Shown here: in pieces, positions 45,848-53,527 of the stretch | How the letters are laid out: each line of letters begins with the position of its first letter | Position numbering within the stretch: position 1 is the first letter of the stretch | Origin: RI-153 sp963752935 | Lineage (GTDB): Bacteria > Chloroflexota > Anaerolineae > Caldilineales > Caldilineaceae | Assembly: GCA_963752935.1 (NCBI GenBank) | Contig: CAVWAL010000024.1 | Span: forward strand, 1 to 64,000 | Reading direction: 5' to 3' | DNA: 64,000 nucleotides | Made by a program: the position numbers and the translations under genes | Notes under the pieces: model-generated | What the model was told of the DNA's origin: nothing | The model's database searches: none | The model's input: only the letters and a program-made list of their open reading frames with translations

Positions 45848-47221
45848 GTGATGACCAATCTCCTTTTAACGTTTTACGGCGACGACTTCACCGGCTCCAC
45901 CGATGCGATGGAGGCGCTGACCTTTGGCGGTGTGCCCGCTGCGCTTTTTTTGACCGCGCCGCAGCCCCATCACCTGCAAGGGCGCTTCGCCAATCTGCGC
46001 GCGCTGGGGATGGCGGGGGCGAGCCGGTCCATGAGCCCGGCGCAGATGGACGAAGAGCTGCGCCCTAAGTTCGAGATGCTGCGCAAACTGGGTGCGCCGC
46101 TGGTCCACTACAAGGTCTGCTCGACGTTCGATTCGTCACCAGAGGTAGGCAGCATCGGCCGTGCCACCGACGTGGGGCAGTCGATCTTCGGCAGCCCATT
46201 TGTGCCGATGGTGGTAGGTGCACCGGTGTTGCGCCGCTACGTCACTTTTGGCAACCTCTTCGCCACGGTAGAAGGAGAGACGCACCGCCTCGACCGTCAT
46301 CCCACCATGAGCCGTCACCCGGTGACGCCCATGCACGAGAGCGATCTGCGCCTTCACCTGGCCCGGCAGACGCGGCGGATGGTCCATTCGTTCGATCTGC
46401 TGGCCCTCGCCGGCGCCGAGGACGACGTCAATGCCCGCTTCCAGGAACTGCTGGCGCGCCGGCCCGACATCGTCCTCTTTGACACCGTTGACGACGAACA
46501 CCTGCGCCGCATTGGCCGCCTGCTGTGGACAGAAGCGCGTGGCCGCAGTGGGGAGCATCCGCTCTATGCCGTGGGGTCGTCGGGGGTGGAGTACGCCCTG
46601 ATCCGCCACTGGCAGGCGGCGGGCGAGATCGAGGAACCGTGCCCGCCGGTATCGCCAGGGCCGGTGGATCAACTGATCGTGATGTCGGGCAGTGGATCGC
46701 CCACCACCGCCGAGCAGATTACGTGGGCCACACGAGCTGGATTCGCCAGCCTGCGCCTGGACAGCGCCGCCCTCATCGACCCCGCCTGCGCCGAAGAAGA
46801 AAGTCGCCGCGCCGTGCGCGAAGCGCTCACCCTGCTCGCCCAAGGCCGCAGCCTCGTCCTCTACAGCGCGCACGGGCCGGACGATCCGGCCCTGGCGGCG
46901 ACCAAAGCCCGTGGGGCCGAACTGGGCATCGAAGCGGCGTTGCTGGGTGCTCGTCTGGCGGCGCGACAGGGCCAGATCCTGCGCACGCTGTTGCGTGAGA
47001 CCGGTCTGCGCCGTGCCTGCATTGCCGGCGGTGACACCTGCAGCCATGCCACCCCTGTGCTTGGCATCTACGCGCTCGAAGCCATCGTCCCCATTGCACC
47101 GGGCGGTCCCCTTTGCCGGGGTGCGGCCGATGATCCTGCGCTCGACGGCCTCGAACTCTCGCTCAAAGGCGGGCAGGTGGGGAAGGCGGACTATTTTGGC
47201 AGGATCAGAGAAGGCCGATAA
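45848..47221 (+). CDS. oiaK: DUF1537 acid-sugar kinase, candidate 3-oxo-isoapionate kinase
   Basis: This is a 457-residue kinase of the four-carbon acid sugar kinase family. The N-terminal substrate domain shows TFYGDDFTGSTDAMEAL (family hallmark DDFTGS) and VHYKVCSTFDSSPEVGSIG; the C-terminal nucleotide domain shows VMSGSGSPTTAEQI and the Gly-rich CIAGGDTCSHATPVLGIYAL. Family members phosphorylate threonate, erythronate, 3-oxo-acids or 3-oxo-isoapionate. Because it is directly followed by an ApnO-like gene and preceded by a RuBisCO-like gene, OiaK is the best assignment; it would give 3-oxo-isoapionate 4-phosphate. Confidence 0.78.
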   Translation: MMTNLLLTFYGDDFTGSTDAMEALTFGGVPAALFLTAPQPHHLQGRFANLRALGMAGASRSMSPAQMDEELRPKFEMLRKLGAPLVHYKVCSTFDSSPEVGSIGRATDVGQSIFGSPFVPMVVGAPVLRRYVTFGNLFATVEGETHRLDRHPTMSRHPVTPMHESDLRLHLARQTRRMVHSFDLLALAGAEDDVNARFQELLARRPDIVLFDTVDDEHLRRIGRLLWTEARGRSGEHPLYAVGSSGVEYALIRHWQAAGEIEEPCPPVSPGPVDQLIVMSGSGSPTTAEQITWATRAGFASLRLDSAALIDPACAEEESRRAVREALTLLAQGRSLVLYSAHGPDDPALAATKARGAELGIEAALLGARLAARQGQILRTLLRETGLRRACIAGGDTCSHATPVLGIYALEAIVPIAPGGPLCRGAADDPALDGLELSLKGGQVGKADYFGRIREGR

Positions 47222-47284
47222 AAAAGGCAAAGGGCAAAAATCGTGGGGGATGTTGTGTGAGCATTGGGGGCGGAACGAGATAGC

Positions 47285-47352
47285 GAGATGATGGGATGAT
47301 GAGATGATGGACGAGGCGTCGATCTCCATCATCTCATCATCCTCATCATCTC
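47285..47352. repeat. ATGATG-type hairpin repeat
   Basis: The left arm 47285-47310 (GAGATGATGGGATGATGAG then ATGATGG) pairs almost perfectly with 47326-47352 around a 15-nt loop. It lies between the kinase and ApnO-like genes of the operon. Confidence 0.7.
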
Positions 47353-47434
47353 TTCTCCACCCGCCAATCCACCCATTCCCCGTCTAGTTCCTCTACCAAT
47401 CATTTCTCTTCACTCATGATCAAGGAGACATTCC

Positions 47435-48235
47435 ATGACTACTTCAATCGCGTTAATGGGTGCGGGCGGCAAGATGGGCTGCCGTATCACCGACAACATC
47501 AAGGCCATGCCCGAGTACGATGTGCGCTATGTCGAGGTCAGCGAGCGCGGACAGGCGCGGCTGGCCGAACGTGGCATCACCGTCACCGCTGAAGACGCCG
47601 CCGTGGCCGATGCCGACGTGGTGATCCTGGCCGTGCCCGATGCCCTGATCGGCACGATCTGCAAGACGTTGATCCCCAAGGTGAAGTCAGGCGCCATGGT
47701 CATGGCGCTGGACCCGGCGGCGGCCTACGCCGGGGAACTGCCCGAACGGGAGGACATCACCTACTTCCTGGCCCACCCCTGCCACCCGCCCCTCTTCAAT
47801 GACGAAGTGACCGAAGAAGGGCGCACCGACTGGTTCGGCGGCATCCACGCCAAACAGCACATCGTCTGCGCCCTGCACAGCGGACCCGACGAGCACTACG
47901 CGCGTGGCGAGGCCATCGCCCGCGCCATGTACGCGCCGGTGATGCGCTCACACCGCGTCAGCACCGAGCAGATGGCGATCCTCGAACCGGCGCTGGTCGA
48001 GACGCTCTCGGCCACCTGCATCTCCATCATCAAAGAAGGCATGGACGAGATCGTGCGCATGGGCGTGCCTGAAGCCGCGGCGTGGGACTTCCTCAGCGGT
48101 CACATGCGCATCGAGATGGCGATCATCTTTGGCATTGCCGGCTTCCCGTTTTCGGACGGAGCCAAGCTGGCGATTGCCAACGCCAAGGATCGCATCTTCC
48201 GTGAGGATCTGGAAGGAGAATGTCTTCGATATTGA
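47435..48235 (+). CDS. apnO: D-apionate oxidoisomerase-like NAD-dependent enzyme
   Basis: This is a 266-residue protein. The N-terminal Rossmann domain begins SIALMGAGGKMGCRITDNI (NAD motif Gly9-Gly15); the second domain is helical with YFLAHPCHPPLFNDEV, VCALHSGPDEHYARGEAIA and HRVSTEQMAILEPAL. Length and motifs match the family of ApnO, which oxidises D-apionate with migration of a hydroxymethyl group to give 3-oxo-isoapionate. The preceding OiaK-like and RuBisCO-like genes supply the next two steps. A 213-nt gap with a repeat hairpin separates it from the kinase, so its expression may be tuned separately. Last gene of the operon. Confidence 0.78.
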   Translation: MTTSIALMGAGGKMGCRITDNIKAMPEYDVRYVEVSERGQARLAERGITVTAEDAAVADADVVILAVPDALIGTICKTLIPKVKSGAMVMALDPAAAYAGELPEREDITYFLAHPCHPPLFNDEVTEEGRTDWFGGIHAKQHIVCALHSGPDEHYARGEAIARAMYAPVMRSHRVSTEQMAILEPALVETLSATCISIIKEGMDEIVRMGVPEAAAWDFLSGHMRIEMAIIFGIAGFPFSDGAKLAIANAKDRIFREDLEGECLRY

Positions 48236-48283
48236 GAATATAAAGAAGAGCGTTCACGAGATCACGAAGGGGTGAGGTGGGGC

Positions 48284-48341
48284 GATGATGGGATGATGAG
48301 ATAATGGCGGCGAGGATCGTGAAGGTCCTCGCCGCGTTTGT
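48284..48341 (+). terminator. Repeat-borne terminator after the apnO-like gene
   Basis: GATGATGGGATGATGAGATA (about 48284) leads into the hairpin GCGGCGAGGA (48307-48316) / TCCTCGCCGC (48326-48335) followed by GTTTGTCTT. The same element recurs at 49703-49762. Confidence 0.75.
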
Positions 48342-48465
48342 CTTGCCCCACCTGTCCACTAAAACGGATCATTGACATTGGGAGGATGTCCTTCACCCGC
48401 ACTTGTAACTCTTGGTTACAGGTGATCGCTTCCACAATTAGTCAGTGTAGTAGGTAAAAGATGGT

Positions 48466-48495
48466 TTGCAAAAACAGTTAGCGTTATGCTAACAT
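48466..48495 (+). promoter_or_regulatory. Promoter and palindromic operator of the toxin-antitoxin operon
   Basis: TTGCAA (48466-48471) and TAACAT (48490-48495) are 18 bp apart. GTTAGC-GTTAT-GCTAAC (48477-48493) overlaps the spacer and -10 box, as expected for autorepression by the antitoxin of the pair starting at 48502. Confidence 0.6.
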
Positions 48496-48501
48496 TTCAT
48501 T

Positions 48502-48759
48502 ATGTATTCAGTCACGTTTACGAAGCAGGCACTTAGAACATTACGTCGAATTCCCAAAACTATTGCGAATTTGATCCGAGAAAAGATCGATACGATCGCG
48601 CTTGATCCGTATGCACCCCATAACAATGTGACGAAATTAGTGGGGCGACCAGGATATCGGTTACGCATTGGCGACTGGCGAGTAATTTATGAATTGCAAG
48701 ATGAGCAACTGGTGATGCTGGTCGTCAAGATCGGAACAAGAGGGGAGATTTACGAATGA
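48502..48759 (+). CDS. RelE/ParE-family toxin
   Basis: This is an 85-residue RelE-fold toxin: MYSVTFTKQALRTLRRIPKT at the N-terminus and YRLRIGDWRVIYELQDEQLV in the central sheet, with the basic residues (Arg in LRRIP, RIGDWRV) that contact mRNA in ribosome-dependent RNases. The gene order is toxin first, as in HigBA-type loci, and it overlaps the antitoxin gene by 4 bp (ATGA). Confidence 0.87.
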   Translation: MYSVTFTKQALRTLRRIPKTIANLIREKIDTIALDPYAPHNNVTKLVGRPGYRLRIGDWRVIYELQDEQLVMLVVKIGTRGEIYE

Positions 48760-49145
48760 AAGTACAAGTGATTGAAAAGAACGGTCAGATCGAATGGGCG
48801 GTGCTTCCGTATCACGAATATCAAAAACTGCTTGACGCCTGGGAGATGCTGGAGGATATTCGCGCTTATGATGAAGCCAAAGCCAACATTGAAGCTGGTG
48901 AAGAGCTGATCCCAAGCAACGTCGCCTATGCCTTATTGGACGGTAAAAATCCGATTCGCGTTTGGCGGGAGTATCGGGCATTGACACAACAGCAATTGGC
49001 AGAAAGGGTTGGCATCAGCAAACCATATCTATCGCAACTTGAGTCTGGAAAACGCAGTGGAACAACGGATGTGCTGAACAATATTGCACACGCTTTGAAT
49101 GTGAGTTTAGAAGAGTTGATTGATTCAAGTGGGTCCTCTGAGTAA
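48756..49145 (+). CDS. Antitoxin with Phd-like N-terminus and XRE HTH C-terminus
   Basis: This is a 129-residue antitoxin. The N-terminal third (VIEKNGQIEWAVLPYHEYQK, then LLDAWEMLEDI) resembles the beta-alpha part of Phd/YefM-type antitoxins and probably neutralises the toxin; residues about 70-122 are an XRE-type helix-turn-helix (LTQQQLAERVGISKPYLSQL) that would bind the palindrome at 48477-48493. It is translationally coupled to the toxin gene. Confidence 0.85.
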   Translation: MKVQVIEKNGQIEWAVLPYHEYQKLLDAWEMLEDIRAYDEAKANIEAGEELIPSNVAYALLDGKNPIRVWREYRALTQQQLAERVGISKPYLSQLESGKRSGTTDVLNNIAHALNVSLEELIDSSGSSE

Positions 49146-49728
49146 ATGGCCAGGCTAATCTACTCCATGATTATGTCGCTCGACGGGTACACTAGAAGAC
49201 GCGCACGGAGACTTCGGCTGGGGCGCGCCCGACGAGGAAGTGCACGCCTACGTCAACGAGATGGCATCGTCCTTGGGCGCCTACCTCTACGGGCGCAAAA
49301 TGTACGAGACCATGGTCTACTGGGAGACGGCACACCTGATGCCCGACCAGTCGCCGTTGGCGCTCGACTGGGCCAGGCAGTGGCAAGCGGCGGAGAAGAT
49401 CGTCTACTCGAGGACGCTCGCCGAGCCGCGCAGTGCCCGCACGCGGATTGAACGTGAGTTCGATACAAACGTGGTACAGCGGCTCAAGGCCGACGCCACG
49501 CACGACATCGCCGTGGCCGGCCCTGAACTGGCTGCGCACGCGCTGCGTGCCGGCCTTGTGGACGAGTTGCAGATGATCGTCTGCCCGGTGATTATCGGCG
49601 GCGGCAAGCGCTTTTTCCCCGAGGGCGTGCGGCTGGATCTGGCGTTGGTGGAGGAGCGGCGGTTTGGGAGTGAGGTGGTGGTGCTGAGGTATGGGGTGAG
49701 GCGGAGTGATGATGGGATGATGGGATAA
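49146..49728 (+). CDS. Dihydrofolate-reductase/RibD-C-domain protein (frameshifted)
   Basis: The first 15 codons (MARLIYSMIMSLDGY) are in one frame; after GGGTACACT near 49190 one base must be removed to continue EDAHGDFGWGAPDEEVHAY, then YGRKMYETMVYW, DIAVAGPELAAHALRAGLVD and IVCPVIIGGGKRFFPEG. These are the marks of the DHFR-like RibD C-terminal family, NAD(P)H-dependent reductases of unknown substrate. Repaired length is about 193 residues. The last residues (SDDGMMG) are encoded by a copy of the GATGATGGG repeat, so an element seems to have replaced the natural 3' end. Confidence 0.78.
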
Positions 49729-49762
49729 TGGCGGCGAGGATCGTGGGGTCCTCGCCGCCATT
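49703..49762 (+). repeat. ATGATG/GCGGCGAGG hairpin repeat (also terminator)
   Basis: GATGATGGGATGATGGGATA is followed by a perfect 14-bp stem (49727-49740 with 49749-49762). It is nearly the same sequence as the element at 48284-48335 and overlaps the 3' end of the reductase gene. Confidence 0.8.
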
Positions 49763-49816
49763 GTACCTAGAGACTAGTCAGTGATCCGCTACCCGATGCG
49801 TTTTGGCTGGGCGAGC

Positions 49817-50156
49817 ATGAGATTTCTGCTCGACACGCAGATCTTCATCTGGTAGTGATAGTGAACCAGAGCGGCTTCCTCCGCGCCTGTTGGCGCTCTG
49901 TGAAGATCCCGAAAACACGCTTATGCTAAGTGTTGGAAGCGTGTGGGAGATGCAGATTAAGGCGTAACTGGGCAAACTTGAACTTAGCCAATCGCTTGCC
50001 GTCATTTTGGAAGAACACCGGGAGGAAAATCTGCTTGAACTGCTGCCTATTGAATTACCGCACGTTCTGGCATTGGAGCAACTTCCGTTCTATCACAAAG
50101 ATCTGTTTGATCGGATGATTCTGGCACAGGCACTTACTGAACACTTGACGATATAA
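49817..50156 (+). pseudogene. Dead PIN-domain (VapC-like) toxin gene
   Basis: The start MRFLLDTQIFIW is followed at once by stop codons; later pieces LSVGSVWEMQIKA, a stop at about 49965, and LPFYHKDLFDRMILAQALTE are in different frames. The order of motifs follows the intact VapC-like toxin at 51797 (MNILLDTQIFLW; LPAVHRDPFDRMLICQAI). It is a relic of a related toxin without an antitoxin gene. Confidence 0.82.
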
Positions 50157-50175
50157 ATGGCAAAGGATCAAACCC

Positions 50176-50589
50176 ATGAGCGAGGGCATTCTTGGCGGTC
50201 CAAACCTCGGACTGGCACAGGCATACCTGGATGCGCTTGAGCAGGCGGCGACGGGCGACGAGCTGGCTCGATTCTTCACGGACGACGCAGTGCAAGAAGA
50301 GTTTCCGAACCGGCTGGTTCCAAACGGCGCTCGTCGCGATCTGGCTGGTCTGTTGGAAGGAGCAGCGCGGGGACGCAGTATCATGAGGAGTCAGCGGTAC
50401 GAATTGCTCAATGGGGTCGAGAGTGGCGACACAGTTGTGCTGGAAGTGCGCTGGACAGGAATCTTGGATAAGGACGCCGGACCACTCAAGGCGGGACTAG
50501 AAATGCGCGCCCGCTTCGCAGTAGTCTTGGAGTTCTCCAACGGCAAGATCCATCGCCAGCGAAACTACGACTGTTTTGAGCCCTGGTAG
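50176..50589 (+). CDS. NTF2-like (SnoaL-type) protein
   Basis: This is a 137-residue single-domain protein with the NTF2/SnoaL pattern: an N-terminal helix pair (AQAYLDALEQAATGDELARFF), FTDDAVQEEFPNRLVPNGARR and a beta sheet ending MRARFAVVLEFSNGKIHRQRNYDCF. Such proteins are small-molecule binding or isomerase-like enzymes; no substrate is implied by the neighbours. It stands alone. Confidence 0.8.
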   Translation: MSEGILGGPNLGLAQAYLDALEQAATGDELARFFTDDAVQEEFPNRLVPNGARRDLAGLLEGAARGRSIMRSQRYELLNGVESGDTVVLEVRWTGILDKDAGPLKAGLEMRARFAVVLEFSNGKIHRQRNYDCFEPW

Positions 50590-50849
50590 CGTTGCAGAGG
50601 CAAGGCACTCGCACGCGCTAAGAGCTGGTCACGGCGGGGTGGAAAGTGCTCGGTTCTAACCGTCACATCGCTGAGAAGCCCCCAATGTCCTTTGGGGTGT
50701 GGCGTGCATCCGAGTTGACACCATAACCGAGATGGAAGCTGGGCCGGTCCTGGGGCCGGTTTTTGTATTGGATAGAACGTTGTGCACATCCTGTGATAAA
50801 ATCGTCTCAGAACGCATTGTCAGTAGTGCGTAGAGAGGAAAAGGACGAC

Positions 50850-51086
50850 ATGACAGCCACAGATATCCGTGAGCAATTACACAAGCAAATTGATCGGCTA
50901 CCTGATGACGTTGTTCAACAGATTGCCGACTTTGCGCTGTTTGTGACGGCAAGGCGGCGATTTTCTGAAAAGTACGCCGATTGGACGGATGAGGAGTGGC
51001 AAACCTTTGCATTGGAACAACTCTTCTCTGAAGAGGATGAGGTTGAGTACACCCTTCAAGATGCAAGGGAAGTATACAACCCATGA
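50850..51086 (+). CDS. Putative antitoxin (DUF2281-like)
   Basis: This is a 78-residue acidic protein (MTATDIREQLHKQIDRLPDD then VVQQIADFALFVTARRRF) with the helical N-terminus of DUF2281-type antitoxins and an acidic C-terminal tail. AAAAGGA lies 6 nt before the ATG. It overlaps the MazF-like gene by 4 bp and is thus its likely antitoxin. Confidence 0.75.
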   Translation: MTATDIREQLHKQIDRLPDDVVQQIADFALFVTARRRFSEKYADWTDEEWQTFALEQLFSEEDEVEYTLQDAREVYNP

Positions 51087-51490
51087 AACCGGGCGACGTT
51101 GTTTTGATCGGCTTCCCTCAAACTGATCTCCAAATTGGGAAGCTGCGTCCAGCCCTGGTAGTTGCCCTGTCTCCTAGTCGCTTTCCAGATGTGACCTTGA
51201 GCCTCATATCCTCGCGTACGTACCAGGCGATCCCTGATTTCGACGTCATTATTGAAGAGGCGGATTCTGATTTTGAATCAAGCGGATTAAAGGTGCGTTC
51301 CGTGGTCAGATTGGCGAGGATTGCTACGGTAGCGTCATCAGTCATTGACGCACGACTTGGCGCGATCTCACAAGACAGGCTGCATCTGATTCGATATTCA
51401 TTTTTTCCGTCTGGGCATAGTGAAAGCAGAAGGGGCAGGCGCCCGATCTATCCTGGCATTTGCCGGTACATGGCAGGAGATGCCGGATGA
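51083..51490 (+). CDS. MazF/PemK-family toxin
   Basis: This is a 135-residue endoribonuclease-type toxin: MKPGDVVLIGFPQTDLQIGK then LRPALVVALS carry the conserved GDVVLI.FP...KLRPALV pattern, and SGLKVRSVVRLARIATV the second half. The last 20 residues or so (SRRGRRPIYPGICRYMAGDA) are unlike the family and suggest a frameshift in the 3' end near 51415. It is coupled to the preceding antitoxin gene. Confidence 0.82.
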   Translation: MKPGDVVLIGFPQTDLQIGKLRPALVVALSPSRFPDVTLSLISSRTYQAIPDFDVIIEEADSDFESSGLKVRSVVRLARIATVASSVIDARLGAISQDRLHLIRYSFFPSGHSESRRGRRPIYPGICRYMAGDAG

Positions 51491-51576
51491 GGTGTTTGAA
51501 GAAGCAATGGTAGCAGAATAAGACGACACACGCAGAGATCCGTGAATGCATCGTGCAACTGTAAAGAGAGTCAAAA

Positions 51577-51813
51577 ATGGTGACGCAAACTGTTGAGGCA
51601 CTCATCGACGAAAATGGCACAGTTCAGTTGCTTGAGCCGATTCGGGGCAAGGGCAAATTCCGTGCCCTGGTCATCATCTTGGAGGAGCAGAAAGAATCTG
51701 ATCTGCGCCCGTATGGTTTGTGCGAAGGTGATTTTGTGGTGCCGGACGATTTCAACGATCCACTACCCGGCGAAATCTTAGCAGAATTCGAAGGCGATGA
51801 ATATACTGCTTGA
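51577..51813 (+). CDS. VapB-like antitoxin
   Basis: This is a 78-residue protein starting MVTQTVEALIDENGTVQLLE, the short beta N-terminus seen in AF2212/DUF104-like or related VapB antitoxins, followed by a loosely structured acidic tail that would thread through the toxin. Its 3' end overlaps the PIN-toxin gene by 17 bp. Confidence 0.75.
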   Translation: MVTQTVEALIDENGTVQLLEPIRGKGKFRALVIILEEQKESDLRPYGLCEGDFVVPDDFNDPLPGEILAEFEGDEYTA

Positions 51814-52195
51814 TACACAGATTTTTCTCTGGTACATCACCAAAGATCGGCGTTTGCCGACCGCAATGCTGCATAGCATTCGCCACACAGAGAATGAGGT
51901 ATACCTCAGCGTCGTTTCGATCTGGGAAGTCATCGTCAAGCATCAGATCGGCAAGTTGCCGCTGCCCCAACCGCCAGATGTGTACCTGCCGGAGCAGCGA
52001 CAGCGACATCAAATACGGAATCTCGACCTAGATGAAGCAAGTATTCTGCAACTGATCAAACTCCCCGCTGTGCACCGAGATCCCTTTGATCGGATGTTGA
52101 TCTGCCAGGCAATTCAGTACGGAATGGTACTGGCTACGGTTGATGCACAGGTAGCAAAATATTCAGTTCGTTTGTTGCCAACTAGCAAACCATAG
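51797..52195 (+). CDS. PIN-domain toxin (VapC-like)
   Basis: This is a 132-residue PIN-domain RNase. The acidic catalytic residues are seen as Asp in NILLDTQIFLW, Glu in SVVSIWEVIVK, Asp in HRDPFDRMLICQA and Asp in VLATVDAQVAKY. Length is typical. It is coupled to the VapB-like antitoxin gene and is closely related to the dead PIN gene at 49817. Confidence 0.87.
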   Translation: MNILLDTQIFLWYITKDRRLPTAMLHSIRHTENEVYLSVVSIWEVIVKHQIGKLPLPQPPDVYLPEQRQRHQIRNLDLDEASILQLIKLPAVHRDPFDRMLICQAIQYGMVLATVDAQVAKYSVRLLPTSKP

Positions 52196-52404
52196 GTCAA
52201 TGACCTCTCCCGAAGCAAGTTCTTCGCGCTGTTGGATGTCAGCGTCATGACGCTGTAAAACTGGGAGCAGGGACGCCGATCCCGCACTGCGCAGGTGTTG
52301 CGCCACGTCGCCGAGAAGCACCCGACCTCCTCTGGCATGGGGAAAGGCTGTGGTTTGTCTCAACGTTAGGCGGCCCGGCATGTTAAGACAAAGGGACACC
52401 AGGT

Positions 52405-52758
52405 ATGATTGAGACCACAAGCCTCGACCTGTTCGCGGGAATTCCGGTCGCCGACTATGCGGCGGCGCTGAAATGGTACGAACGGCTGCTGGGCTCCCCG
52501 CCCGCATTCTTTCCGCACGACACCGAGGCCGTGTGGGAGCTTGCCGAGCATCGCTATCTGTACATTGTGCAGCAACCGGAACACGCCGGCCACGCCATGC
52601 ACACGCTCTTCGTCGATAACCTCGATGCACTCGTCGCCCAGATTGCTGATCGGGGAGTCAACCCCACGAAGCGGGAAACCTATCCGAACGGTGTGCGCAA
52701 GATCACGTACCGCGATGCCGACGGAAACGAGATCGGGTTCGGGGGTGCTCCGCTGTAA
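52405..52758 (+). CDS. VOC-fold (glyoxalase/bleomycin-resistance-like) protein
   Basis: This is a 117-residue protein with two beta-alpha-beta-beta-beta modules of the vicinal oxygen chelate fold: LFAGIPVADYAAALKWYERL and a C-terminal ITYRDADGNEIGFGG with the metal-ligand Glu/Asn region of this family. The family includes lyases, dioxygenases and drug-binding proteins; nothing here points to one. It stands alone. Confidence 0.83.
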   Translation: MIETTSLDLFAGIPVADYAAALKWYERLLGSPPAFFPHDTEAVWELAEHRYLYIVQQPEHAGHAMHTLFVDNLDALVAQIADRGVNPTKRETYPNGVRKITYRDADGNEIGFGGAPL

Positions 52759-52860
52759 CCGCTTTGGGCCAGGGCGCCGGAGACTGAATTATCCTTTGTG
52801 GTCTGCGTTCGCCATACTGAGGATCAGGGATTGTGAACTGACAACGCTTGGAGCAGCGAT

Positions 52861-53436
52861 ATGAAAATGCGCACAGCGGTAGCCTTATTAGTAGAGGATG
52901 ACTTTGCCAATCGGTTGGCGCCTTTCACGCTTCGCTGTCGAGACTACGGCTTCAATTTGCGCGTTTTGCGACTGCCTGCGCACGTCTCTCTGAAGCAACC
53001 TTTCGTAGTCGATGACTTCGAGCGTTTTGAACAGTATGTTGAAGAATTCGCCGGGCGCATTGAGCCGCAGCCGCTGAGATCGGATGGTTTCAGGTGCTGG
53101 GGCGATGAAGACGAAGGCGGAGTCGCTGCCCATGTCATAGAAACCCCTCGCCTACGCCAACTCCATACCCAGTTAAATGTCGAATTGGCGCAGATATTTG
53201 GCGAGACGCAGGCCGACTATGATGGCGATGCCTACTGGTTCCATCTTACCGTAGCCATTGGTCCCTACCGCGCCGATACCTTATCCCAGTTGCGCGCTGA
53301 TATTGTGGATCGGAAAGTGGATGAACCCACTGTGTCAGCGAGACTGGCAGTGTTTATTTATGAAGAATCTGCCCAGGCTGATCCGTTGTATGGTGTGCGA
53401 GAGTATGGCACATACAAAATTCTGCCCTTGCGGTAA
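52861..53436 (+). CDS. 2H phosphoesterase (2'-5' RNA ligase-like)
   Basis: This is a 191-residue protein with the two His-x-Thr/Ser motifs of the 2H superfamily: His41 in LPAHVSLKQPF and His128/Thr130 in AYWFHLTVAIG. Members cleave or form 2'-5' or cyclic phosphodiester bonds in RNA. The length agrees with the family. Neighbours are unrelated. Confidence 0.82.
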   Translation: MKMRTAVALLVEDDFANRLAPFTLRCRDYGFNLRVLRLPAHVSLKQPFVVDDFERFEQYVEEFAGRIEPQPLRSDGFRCWGDEDEGGVAAHVIETPRLRQLHTQLNVELAQIFGETQADYDGDAYWFHLTVAIGPYRADTLSQLRADIVDRKVDEPTVSARLAVFIYEESAQADPLYGVREYGTYKILPLR

Positions 53437-53527
53437 AACCGTGTTTATCCATAAGAAGCAAAGCAGAAGATGCGAGGTAAGACAGACGATTGAAACGGTG
53501 GGTTATTGAAAGGTAGGAGAAACTGCT

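Noticed and set aside
46136..47332. 398-codon open frame on the minus strand
   Set aside because: It is antisense to the DUF1537 kinase, whose DDFTGS and GGDTCSHA motifs are clear; no motif in the antisense product.
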